Shown here: positions 1 through 5,011 of the stretch, in pieces
How the letters are laid out: each line of letters starts with the position of its first letter
Numbering within the stretch: the stretch's first letter is position 1
Assembly: GCA_029881175.1 (NCBI GenBank)
Contig: JAOUNC010000249.1
Coordinates: forward strand, 1-5,011
Direction of reading: 5' to 3'
Length of the DNA: 5,011 bases
Source of the DNA: Nitrospirota bacterium
GTDB lineage: Bacteria > Nitrospirota > Nitrospiria > Nitrospirales > UBA8639
Made by a program: the position numbers and the translations under genes
The notes under the pieces: model-generated
Databases searched by the model: none
The model's input: only the letters and a program-made list of their open reading frames with translations
Told to the model about the DNA's origin: nothing

Positions 1-654
1 ACCTTCGTGGTTCCGGTGTCGTTGGATATGCAGAGCCAGGGAGAACAGGTCGAAGCCAGCATTGAAGAAACCACGAATCAAGACGCGCTTCCGACCGAAC
101 CGTTAGTTGGAGATGTGTCGGGGCATGAGCCGTCTCCTCAAATCGGGGGTAGCGGGGAATTCTATCTTGAAACGGAAGTGGCTTCTCAAGGACCAGTCAA
201 CGAAGTCGATGACTTGAAAGAAATTGAGCAGATGCTCAACGAGGACTCTCCGTTAAATGAGTCTGCCGAGCCGGTTATGGAAGGTGATTCGATGGACAAT
301 ACGATGAATGACGGCGTGCAAGAGAAAACGGCCATTGAGGCTGAACTCGACACACATGCGTCGGTCAATTCCGAAGTATACTATCCTGAATTCGTGGAAG
401 AAAATCCGGTGGTTGAGCCACACATTGTGGGCGAGGGTATGAGCAATGATTCCCCTATTGAGCCCTCGGCCGATGTGCAAGCGCAAGAAAAGACAATAGA
501 TTTATCAGAAGCGATGCCTATAGAGTCTGCATTCGAAGATGGGTCAACAGAAGCCGATTTTATCCAGGATTATGCTGCTGATCATCCGGTGGATGAACAG
601 GGTGATGGCCATGCCACGGAGGCCGAACTGGAATTAGAGGCGCAACATTTGTGA
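1..654 (+). CDS. Hyperacidic, low-complexity protein of unknown function (3' part of gene)
   Basis: The reading frame is open from the first base (Thr-Phe-Val-Val-Pro-Val-Ser-Leu) to a TGA at 652-654, so the gene very probably starts upstream and only its last 217 or so residues are visible. A GTG at 7 and an ATG at 28 exist in frame, but neither has a convincing ribosome binding site and both may be internal. The visible part has about 55 Asp/Glu in 215 residues, only three Lys and no Arg, with many Ser, Pro, Gly, Gln and Ala. There is no Cys, no membrane segment and no motif I recognise. Such composition is typical of an intrinsically disordered acidic tail. The first ten residues are more hydrophobic and could be the last strand of a folded domain lying outside the window. 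A strong terminator follows, so this is the last gene of its transcript. I do not recognise the protein; coding status is well supported by the long open frame and biased composition. Confidence 0.75.
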   Translation, partial: TFVVPVSLDMQSQGEQVEASIEETTNQDALPTEPLVGDVSGHEPSPQIGGSGEFYLETEVASQGPVNEVDDLKEIEQMLNEDSPLNESAEPVMEGDSMDNTMNDGVQEKTAIEAELDTHASVNSEVYYPEFVEENPVVEPHIVGEGMSNDSPIEPSADVQAQEKTIDLSEAMPIESAFEDGSTEADFIQDYAADHPVDEQGDGHATEAELELEAQHL

Positions 655-670
655 GGTTTTGAGTCTGGAA

Positions 671-694
671 TGTTGACGTGAGATCAACGTTTTT
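671..694 (+). terminator. Possible weak intrinsic terminator, first of two
   Basis: GTTGA (672-676) pairs with TCAAC (684-688) around a 7-base loop, and T671-G689 may add a wobble pair. Five T residues follow at 690-694. The stem is short and AT-rich, so on its own it would terminate weakly. It lies 17 bases after the stop codon of the acidic-protein gene and directly before a much stronger terminator, so it may be a helper or chance. Confidence 0.35.
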
Positions 695-707
695 GTGCCC
701 ATTTTTT

Positions 708-746
708 TGCTAGGAGAGTGGAAACATTCTCCTAGCATTTTTTATT
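708..746 (+). terminator. Strong rho-independent terminator of the acidic-protein gene
   Basis: Bases 708-720 (TGCTAGGAGAGTG) pair with 725-737 (CATTCTCCTAGCA) to give a 13-bp stem with one G-T wobble. The stem is closed by a GAAA loop at 721-724, a GNRA-type tetraloop, and is followed directly by TTTTTTATT (738-746). The run of T lies only on the plus-strand 3' side, so it acts for the leftward gene. On the minus strand the stem is followed by A residues and not T, so it should not stop transcripts arriving from the right. Confidence 0.92.
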
Positions 747-958
747 ATCCTACCAGTCAATTATCCTCAATCCGCCAGCTGGCTAATGTTCACTGCTTCG
801 ACAGGTCGGCTTCACTGGCTGTTCGTCAAGGCGAATGGGCTACCCGTCAATTCGGTGAGTGCGAAACCCCCGTTCCGGCTGAGTCAGCCTCTCCAAGCGG
901 GAGATTTATCTATCGGGCCGTTCATCGATGAACTCACGAAAATGTTCCACAGGCTTTT
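747..958. other. Non-coding gap with three short perfect palindromes
   Basis: This stretch lies between the plus-strand terminator and the stop codon of the minus-strand lipoprotein gene. The short open frames here have no ribosome binding sites and recognisable protein features are absent, so I call no gene. It holds three perfect inverted repeats: GCCAGCTGGC (774-783), GGCTGAGTCAGCC (877-889) and GTTCATCGATGAAC (920-933). There is also a looser pairing of CGAATGGG (832-839) with CCC and ATTCG between 843 and 854. Read on the minus strand it is the 3' flank of the three-gene unit, but none of the palindromes is followed by a T run in that direction, so no canonical minus-strand terminator is visible. 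Confidence 0.6.
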
Positions 959-1579
959 TTACCAGTACCAATAGGGATTGTAGCCATAATACCGACCTCC
1001 GGGGCCCCAATAAGGATAGGCATAGGGATACGGATATAGCCCACAATAATAAGGGTAAGGGTGCACATAGCGTGGGTAGTCTGAAGAATACGTCGGCCAA
1101 ATTTTGAAGTCTTTGATAGTGAGGGTGGGGTAGATATAGTCCGTCTCATCCAGTTTTTGTGTGAGAGAGCCTGACAGTTCTCCAACAAGTGTGATGCGGG
1201 TTCCAGCAGGAACGGTGGCTGGATCTAAAAACGTCTGTTGGTAAGCAATATAGCGACCTTGTGACTGGGTGAGATCCGTTGTAGGTTCCTGTTCTTGGAT
1301 TAAGGGCAATTGAAGAATAATGAGTTCCGTAGCATGCGGTAGGCGTTTAGCTGAAAGGATCTGGCCCCCTAAGATAATCAGTTTCCCTTTATAGTCATCC
1401 GGAGCCGCCTTAATTTGAGAAAAGGACAAGGTGTCATTGAGTTGATTGGCCAGATCGGGTGAAAGCGTGGCTTTGTAAGGCTTTGCACAGCCAGCCAATA
1501 AAGCCAGAGCAGACACTCCCACCGCGAGCGTTAAAAGGTATGAAGCGGATGGTCTACCTTGGGGTGAATGTGAAGTCAT
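959..1579 (-). CDS. Slp-family outer-membrane lipoprotein with Tyr/Pro/Trp-rich tail
   Basis: The 206-residue product begins with a short polar segment, a hydrophobic stretch (about residues 14-29) and a lipobox Leu-Ala-Gly-Cys ending at C31, so it should be processed by signal peptidase II and lipidated. Ala at the position after Cys favours sorting to the outer membrane. Residues 32-165 match the pattern of the Slp/YeaY family as I know it from E. coli Slp: a segment like QGRYIAYQQTFLDP (108-120), then a valine/threonine-rich strand ending VGELSG (132-137), then YPTLTIKDFKIW (150-161). Slp in E. coli is a starvation-induced lipoprotein of poorly defined function. The last 39 residues (168-206) hold 15 Tyr, 8 Pro and 3 Trp plus one Cys (C179). 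The ATG at 1577-1579 is the plausible start because it puts the signal peptide at the N-terminus, although no good Shine-Dalgarno sequence precedes it. It is the last gene of a three-gene minus-strand unit, 35 bases after the small exported protein gene. Confidence 0.9.
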   Translation of the reverse strand: MTSHSPQGRPSASYLLTLAVGVSALALLAGCAKPYKATLSPDLANQLNDTLSFSQIKAAPDDYKGKLIILGGQILSAKRLPHATELIILQLPLIQEQEPTTDLTQSQGRYIAYQQTFLDPATVPAGTRITLVGELSGSLTQKLDETDYIYPTLTIKDFKIWPTYSSDYPRYVHPYPYYCGLYPYPYAYPYWGPGGRYYGYNPYWYW

Positions 1580-1614
1580 ATGCGCAACTTTAAGAGGATG
1601 GCACTGTGGCCAGC

Positions 1615-1941
1615 TTACGGCTTGTTCTTTGGCGTGGCAAAGTTGATTTCAGTAGCGACCCAATCCCGATTTGCAGGAAGTCCTTTTTTTGTGACTTCTG
1701 CGACCAAACGATCGCCAACTTGTGGACGAACATCTTTTTGATGAATCCCCTCTTGTTGCCAAATGGTCTGGGGTTGAAAGGCCAAAGACAGCGTCTGGCC
1801 TTTGGGGGTTTTCACCACCACATGATCTATTTGCATGGCAGTCACGGTCCCCATGATATGGGCGGCATCTCCGTGTCCCAAGGCAAATGCCGGAAGGATG
1901 AGTACAGAGGCGAGAATCAAGAGACGGAAAATTGATTTCAT
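1615..1941 (-). CDS. Small Sec-exported protein, probable OB-like beta-barrel, function unknown
   Basis: The 108-residue product has a clear Sec signal peptide: MKSIFR, a hydrophobic core to about residue 18, and a likely signal peptidase I site after Ala-Phe-Ala (residues 18-20). The mature protein of about 88 residues starts LGHGDAAH and continues with HIMGTVTAM, a VVVKTPKG hairpin, and VGDRLVAEVTKKG. This alternation of strands and Gly turns resembles small periplasmic OB-fold proteins such as CusF or DUF5666-type proteins. That is a resemblance by eye, and the His/Met/Trp ligand set of CusF is not clearly reproduced. His at 23, 28, 40 and 67 and Met at 30 and 36 could bind metal. The ATG start at 1939-1941 has a good ribosome binding site six bases upstream. 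The gene sits 24 bases after the cytochrome c gene and 35 bases before the Slp-like gene, so co-transcription is likely. No cysteine is present. Confidence 0.85.
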   Translation of the reverse strand: MKSIFRLLILASVLILPAFALGHGDAAHIMGTVTAMQIDHVVVKTPKGQTLSLAFQPQTIWQQEGIHQKDVRPQVGDRLVAEVTKKGLPANRDWVATEINFATPKNKP

Positions 1942-1947
1942 GATAGC

Positions 1948-1953
1948 ACTCCT
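1948..1953 (-). promoter_or_regulatory. Ribosome binding site of the small exported protein gene
   Basis: On the minus strand AGGAGT lies six bases before the ATG at 1941-1939. It supports this start, and so supports the signal peptide being at the true N-terminus. It lies in the 24-base gap after the cytochrome gene. Confidence 0.8.
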
Positions 1954-1965
1954 TTTGCCTTCGAA

Positions 1966-2574
1966 TTAATGATGATGGGGGGTGGCGGGTTCCACGTCTT
2001 CCCCTGATAAAAATTGATCAAGCATGTCTTGCTGGGCTTGCTCGGCACGAGTGCTGGGATTGTCTCGTTTCATCTCCGCGACTTCCTCTGGGGTAATGTT
2101 GGGGAGATGTCGAATGAAGAAGACGAGTTTCCAACTTTCCTGATCTTCTTCAGGAGCCCCTTTACCCCAGGCAGGCATACCGGTGAAGCGAATGCCTGAA
2201 TGAATCACGTAAAAAAGTTCGCCATCCTGCAGAGACTGAATGGCCGGATCTCTGAGGTCAGGAACCGGTGGGTAAAAATTCGGTCCCATCTCTGTTTTTC
2301 CGCTTCCGTCATTGGCATGGCATGTGGCGCAGTGGTCGGCAAAATGATGCCGGGCTTCAGCCAGAATCTCGGGAGAAAAACGAATGGGATTGGACATTTT
2401 GAGAAAATGACTTGGAGTGGCCATGTGGCGGATGAACCTGGCGATTTTGACTTCCCATTCCGGTGGGGTGGCTTTGGCGGTGAAGGTGCCAGGAAGAAGC
2501 CATAGGGCAGCCAGGATTCCTCCAACGAGGAGTACCAAACACAAAAAAAACAGCCATTTGATTCGTCTTAACAT
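1966..2574 (-). CDS. Membrane-anchored monoheme c-type cytochrome
   Basis: The 202-residue product begins MLRRIK followed by a hydrophobic helix (about residues 7-27) with no obvious signal peptidase site. It should be an uncleaved anchor that leaves the rest in the periplasm. The heme-attachment motif Cys-Ala-Thr-Cys-His is at residues 82-86, and the likely axial methionine is M133 in GIRFTGMPAWG, a spacing normal for class I / CBB3-type cytochrome c domains. There is a single CXXCH, so one heme. It should act as an electron carrier or the electron-accepting domain for a partner not visible here. The C-terminus (about 163-202) is charged and helical-looking and ends in Pro-His-His-His, which might bind metal. 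The start at 2572-2574 is supported by AGAGG six bases upstream. It is the first gene of the minus-strand unit, followed by the small exported protein and the Slp-like lipoprotein. The electron donor and acceptor cannot be told from the sequence. Confidence 0.93.
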   Translation of the reverse strand: MLRRIKWLFFLCLVLLVGGILAALWLLPGTFTAKATPPEWEVKIARFIRHMATPSHFLKMSNPIRFSPEILAEARHHFADHCATCHANDGSGKTEMGPNFYPPVPDLRDPAIQSLQDGELFYVIHSGIRFTGMPAWGKGAPEEDQESWKLVFFIRHLPNITPEEVAEMKRDNPSTRAEQAQQDMLDQFLSGEDVEPATPHHH

Positions 2575-2760
2575 GGGGTACCTCTGTCAATCAGTGTACC
2601 TGGTTGGAGATTTTCATCACAAGTCGAACATGGAAATAAGAAGCAAATGGTTGCGAGCCAATAGGTATATGCAAGACAATCTTAAAAGTCGTGGAAGAGA
2701 CGTTGGGGGAGAGATGACCGGGTGAGGAAAGCGATTATCCAGGAAATATTATTGTGAGCG
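2575..2760. promoter_or_regulatory. Divergent intergenic region, expected promoters of both flanking units
   Basis: The cytochrome-led unit reads leftward and the APH/kinase fusion gene reads rightward from this 186-base gap, so promoters for both are expected here. I see no consensus pair on either strand. The best plus-strand candidate is weak: TTGCGA (2651-2656), an 18-base spacer and GACAAT (2675-2680). No strong inverted repeat that would mark an operator, and no riboswitch-like structure, is evident. The role is inferred from gene orientation, not from recognised elements. Confidence 0.5.
2581..2585 (-). promoter_or_regulatory. Ribosome binding site of the cytochrome c gene
   Basis: AGAGG on the minus strand is separated by six bases from the ATG at 2574-2572. 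This fixes the start so that the hydrophobic anchor begins within the first ten residues. Confidence 0.65.
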
Positions 2761-4344
2761 GTGGTGACAATGAGTGAGGCATCTGTAGCATGGGTTCAGG
2801 GTCTGCAGAATCCTGAAAGTTACCCCCATCCGGTTGACCAGATAAAGCTGCTTGAAACCCATATTTCCTGGATCCTCTTGACCGGATGTTACGCCTACAA
2901 GATTAAAAAACCCGTGAAATTTTCGTTTGTGGATTTTTCCACATTAGAAAGGCGTCGGTGGTTCTGTGAAGAGGAAGTGCGACTGAATCGCCGGCTAGCG
3001 CCTGAGGTATACCTGGGAATTGTTCCGATTACGGGTTCCCCCTCTCATCCTCGTATGCATGGCTCAGGACCCCCTTTCGAATTCGCCGTCAAAATGAAAC
3101 AATTTTCATCAGCGTCAGAGATTCACGGTATTCTGAACTCCAAGGAAAGGGCGGAACCGTTTATCCAGGAATTGGCTGAGATCATTGCGCAGTTTCATGC
3201 TCAGATTGAACAGGCTGGGGAGGAAGTTCCCTATGGGAATCCCGATATGGTTTGGCGACCGGTGGGTGAATGTCTTGATGAAATGCCTCTTGAACTCCTT
3301 ACGCAGACCGTTCGGGAACATTTGAACCTCATTGAGAGAGGGCTCTTGGAGGAATGGCGGAATGTGTCTGTCATCTTTCGGCAACGGAAGCAATCCGGCT
3401 ATGTTCGAGAATGTCATGGGGATCTGCATTTAGGCAATATTGCGATATTTGAAGGAAATGTGTGCGTATTTGATGCGTTGGAGTTCGAGCCTCGTCTTCG
3501 CTGGATTGATGTCATGAGTGAAGTGGCGTTCCTGGTTATGGATTTGGAGAAACATGGTCGCCAAGACTTAGCCTATCTGTTCTTGAATCGATACCTGGAA
3601 TTGACGGGAGACTACGAAGGTTTGAAAGTCTTGAAATTTTACAAGGTGTATCGGGCATTAGTTCGAGCGAAAGTGGCGGGGTTGCGATTGGCACAGTTGG
3701 CCGAACGCGGCATGGAAGAAGAAAAGGCTAAAGGTGAACTGACTGGATACGTTGAGCTCGCTCATCGTTTCATGGCCTGCGTTTCTCCGGCTCTCATCCT
3801 TATGCATGGGGTCTCGGGAACGGGTAAAACAACCGTGTCCACAGAAATAGTCAAAGCCGTTGGTGCCATACGCGTACGATCCGATGTTGAACGAAAGCGG
3901 CTCTTTGCCGAAACCGTGAAGTCCAAGACGCCTGTTCCTCAAGATGTTGGTCTTTACCACTCAGACATGACAGCACGGACTTATGCACAATTGCGGGATT
4001 TAGCGCGGACGCTTCTCCAGGAAGGGTTTCTTGTCATTATTGATGCCACTTTTCTTCAACAATCTCAACGAGAGGTATTCAGAGATTTAGCCAAAGCGGA
4101 GGAATGTGAATGGCTCATCGTGGATGTGTCTGCTCCCCAGGCAGTCTTGGCGGAGAGGATAGAACTGCGGTCTCGAGAAGGTCGTGATGCGTCAGATGCC
4201 ACCGTCGAGATTATGAAACAGCAACAAGAAACCGATGAACCCTTTACTCAGGAAGAAAAACCGAATGTGATTAATGTAGATTCAACTGACCCACAATCCA
4301 TTCTTTCCGCATTAGAAGACATCAAGAAAAATGCCGGGTTTTGA
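2761..4344 (+). CDS. Bifunctional aminoglycoside-phosphotransferase-like / P-loop kinase fusion protein
   Basis: The 527-residue product joins two domains. The N-terminal part (about 25-335) belongs to the APH/choline-kinase-like fold: a YKIKKPVKF segment (46-54) with candidate ATP-binding lysines, a Brenner-type catalytic loop HGDLHLGN (219-226) with D221 as likely catalytic base, and FDALEF (237-242), where D238 takes the place of the DFG aspartate. The C-terminal part (about 344-520) is a P-loop kinase domain: Walker A GVSGTGKT (350-357), RSD (373-375), a Walker B-like strand ending in D428, and an Arg-rich lid region (466-475). This arrangement matches a widespread family annotated as bifunctional aminoglycoside phosphotransferase/ATP-binding protein (COG2187 plus COG0645), usually about 500-530 residues. 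The true substrate is unknown and antibiotic resistance should not be assumed. Both active sites look intact. The start is uncertain: GTG 2761, GTG 2764 or ATG 2770, none with a good ribosome binding site. The protein has no signal peptide and is cytoplasmic. Confidence 0.92.
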   Translation: MVTMSEASVAWVQGLQNPESYPHPVDQIKLLETHISWILLTGCYAYKIKKPVKFSFVDFSTLERRRWFCEEEVRLNRRLAPEVYLGIVPITGSPSHPRMHGSGPPFEFAVKMKQFSSASEIHGILNSKERAEPFIQELAEIIAQFHAQIEQAGEEVPYGNPDMVWRPVGECLDEMPLELLTQTVREHLNLIERGLLEEWRNVSVIFRQRKQSGYVRECHGDLHLGNIAIFEGNVCVFDALEFEPRLRWIDVMSEVAFLVMDLEKHGRQDLAYLFLNRYLELTGDYEGLKVLKFYKVYRALVRAKVAGLRLAQLAERGMEEEKAKGELTGYVELAHRFMACVSPALILMHGVSGTGKTTVSTEIVKAVGAIRVRSDVERKRLFAETVKSKTPVPQDVGLYHSDMTARTYAQLRDLARTLLQEGFLVIIDATFLQQSQREVFRDLAKAEECEWLIVDVSAPQAVLAERIELRSREGRDASDATVEIMKQQQETDEPFTQEEKPNVINVDSTDPQSILSALEDIKKNAGF

Positions 4345-4358
4345 GGCAAGAGATATAG

Positions 4359-4400
4359 GCGTCTTTCATAGACGTGGGTTCCTCAGGATTCCGACCCACG
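4359..4400 (+). terminator. Overlapping stem-loops after the APH/kinase fusion gene, possible weak terminator
   Basis: Two stems begin 15 bases after the TGA stop. CGTCT (4360-4364) pairs with AGACG (4370-4374) around TTCAT. CGTGGGT (4373-4379) pairs with ACCCACG (4394-4400) around a longer loop. They share bases 4373-4374, so only one can form fully at a time. The second is followed by CGCTGTTTGG, which is not a true T run, so this is at best a weak or factor-assisted stop. It may also protect the 3' end. Confidence 0.35.
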
Positions 4401-4434
4401 CGCTGTTTGGCAATATTCCAGAATTTTCCTTGTA

Positions 4435-4457
4435 GAGACGTTCCGGTGGAACGTCTT
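4435..4457. terminator. Strong stem-loop between convergent genes, terminator role uncertain
   Basis: AGACGTTCC (4436-4444) pairs perfectly with GGAACGTCT (4448-4456) around a GGT loop, and G4435-T4457 adds a wobble pair. It lies 17 bases beyond the stop codon of the minus-strand TPR gene and 91 bases beyond the stop of the plus-strand fusion gene, the position expected for a shared terminator of convergent genes. Neither side carries a T run: on the minus strand it is followed by TACAAGGAAAA, on the plus strand by CCTGAACAG. The stem is clear; the terminator function is inferred from position. Confidence 0.5.
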
Positions 4458-4473
4458 CCTGAACAGTCTCTTC

Positions 4474-5011
4474 CTACTTCATCAATTCCTGAATCCGTTG
4501 ATCGGTGCCGCCTAATTTCAAGTAATTTTGGTAATGGTGTTTGGCTTTTTGCAAGTCTGCTTTGTGAAATTCATAAAAAGCCCCCATATTAAATTGCCCG
4601 TCAACAGAATCAGGCCGTAAGGCGAGACCTTTTTGATAGGCTTCCTCCGCTTGGTCCATTTGCTGTTGTGAAACCAGAAGCACACCCAAATTGAAATAGG
4701 CTTCGGCATCAGTGGGATGTAACTGCGTGACTCGCTGGAAATGTTCAATGGCTTGTTGAGGTTGGTGTTGCTGCTGCAACACGAAGCCCAGGTTGTAATG
4801 CGCTTCGGCGTGATCGGGGTTGGTCTGTAGCACATGCTGGTACGCCTCTATGGCCTGGTCTAAGTGCTGCTCCTGTTCGGCCAGGCGACCTCGGAGATAC
4901 CATCCTTCCGCATGTCCGGCATCCTGATCCGTTAGAAGGATCAAGAGTTCCTGGGCCCGTTCAATGTGATTGCGTTGCATAAGTTGGTAGGCCAAAAGAT
5001 ACAGGGCTTCT
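4474..5011 (-). CDS. TPR-repeat protein (3' part of gene)
   Basis: The frame is open from the right edge to a TAG at 4476-4474, so the N-terminus lies outside the window; 178 residues are visible, counted from Glu at 5010-5008. They form tandem tetratricopeptide repeats: a probable partial unit (1-33), then units at 34-67, 68-101, 102-135 and a 35-residue last unit at 136-170, with an 8-residue tail. The canonical positions are evident, for example W4, G8, A20, Y24 and P32 in the second unit, and NLG followed by a proline at position 32 in the next two. Gln is unusually common in the third and fourth units. TPR arrays are protein-protein interaction scaffolds, and the partner and cell location cannot be told without the N-terminus. 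A TTG at 4995 lies inside a repeat and is not a plausible start. The gene converges with the APH/kinase fusion gene and shows no link to it. Confidence 0.88.
   Translation of the reverse strand, partial: EALYLLAYQLMQRNHIERAQELLILLTDQDAGHAEGWYLRGRLAEQEQHLDQAIEAYQHVLQTNPDHAEAHYNLGFVLQQQHQPQQAIEHFQRVTQLHPTDAEAYFNLGVLLVSQQQMDQAEEAYQKGLALRPDSVDGQFNMGAFYEFHKADLQKAKHHYQNYLKLGGTDQRIQELMK

Noticed and set aside
186..486. Minus-strand open frames opposite the acidic-protein gene
   Set aside because: They are the complement of Glu/Asp-rich codons, have no ribosome binding site and no domain pattern. The plus-strand frame is longer, open to the edge and ends before a matching terminator.
695..974. Two overlapping plus-strand open frames of 78 and 62 codons in the gap after the terminator
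   Set aside because: One begins inside the run-up to the terminator stem, neither has a ribosome binding site, and the translations show no signal, motif or coherent composition. The second also runs into the lipoprotein gene.
985..1065. Repetitive short GGATA/ATAGG-type motif that could be a tandem DNA repeat
   Set aside because: It is explained by Tyr- and Pro-rich codons in the lipoprotein tail; unit length and spacing vary, so it is protein-level low complexity and not a DNA repeat array.
2200..2505. Plus-strand open frame of 101 codons opposite the cytochrome c gene
   Set aside because: It is antisense to a gene with a clear CXXCH motif, axial Met and ribosome binding site; its translation has no recognisable features.
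2761..4344. Aminoglycoside resistance gene on a mobile element
   Set aside because: The APH-like domain is fused to a P-loop kinase in a common housekeeping-type architecture, and there are no inverted repeats, transposase or integrase remnants nearby.
4518..4835. Alternative minus-strand frame of 105 codons within the TPR gene
   Set aside because: It is periodic only because the TPR repeats beneath it are periodic; the TPR frame carries the family consensus at the right spacing.

Overview
The window looks like ordinary chromosomal DNA of a Gram-negative bacterium with an outer membrane. The signs are an Slp-type lipoprotein with a lipobox, a membrane-anchored periplasmic c-type cytochrome and a Sec-exported small protein. 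Base composition is near 50% GC by eye. A respiratory lineage such as Nitrospirota or a deltaproteobacterium-like group would fit, but that is only an impression from the protein types and cannot be settled from this sequence. I see no tRNA, rRNA, CRISPR array, insertion sequence or phage gene.

Layout from left to right. (1) Bases 1-654, plus strand: the 3' part of a gene for a strikingly acidic, arginine-free, probably disordered polypeptide tail, followed by a strong intrinsic terminator (708-746) and possibly a weaker one just before it. (2) Bases 747-958: non-coding, with three short perfect palindromes. (3) Bases 959-2574, minus strand: a compact three-gene unit, read cytochrome c, then a small exported probable OB-fold protein, then an Slp-family outer-membrane lipoprotein with a 39-residue Tyr/Pro/Trp-rich tail. 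The gaps are 24 and 35 bases. (4) Bases 2575-2760: a divergent intergenic region that should hold the promoters of both flanking units. (5) Bases 2761-4344, plus strand: a two-domain protein, an aminoglycoside-phosphotransferase/kinase-like domain fused to a P-loop kinase domain. (6) Bases 4345-4473: a convergent intergenic region with several stem-loops. (7) Bases 4474-5011, minus strand: the 3' part of a TPR-repeat gene that runs off the right edge.

The most coherent biology is the minus-strand trio. All three products are predicted to act outside the cytoplasm: a cytochrome anchored in the inner membrane and facing the periplasm, a soluble periplasmic protein, and an outer-membrane lipoprotein. 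Histidine-rich ends on the first two suggest metal handling or envelope redox chemistry, but this is inference. The acidic protein, the APH/kinase fusion and the TPR protein have no clear functional link to the trio or to each other. I found no clearly unprecedented system here; the best candidates for a second look are the envelope trio and the aromatic tail of its lipoprotein.
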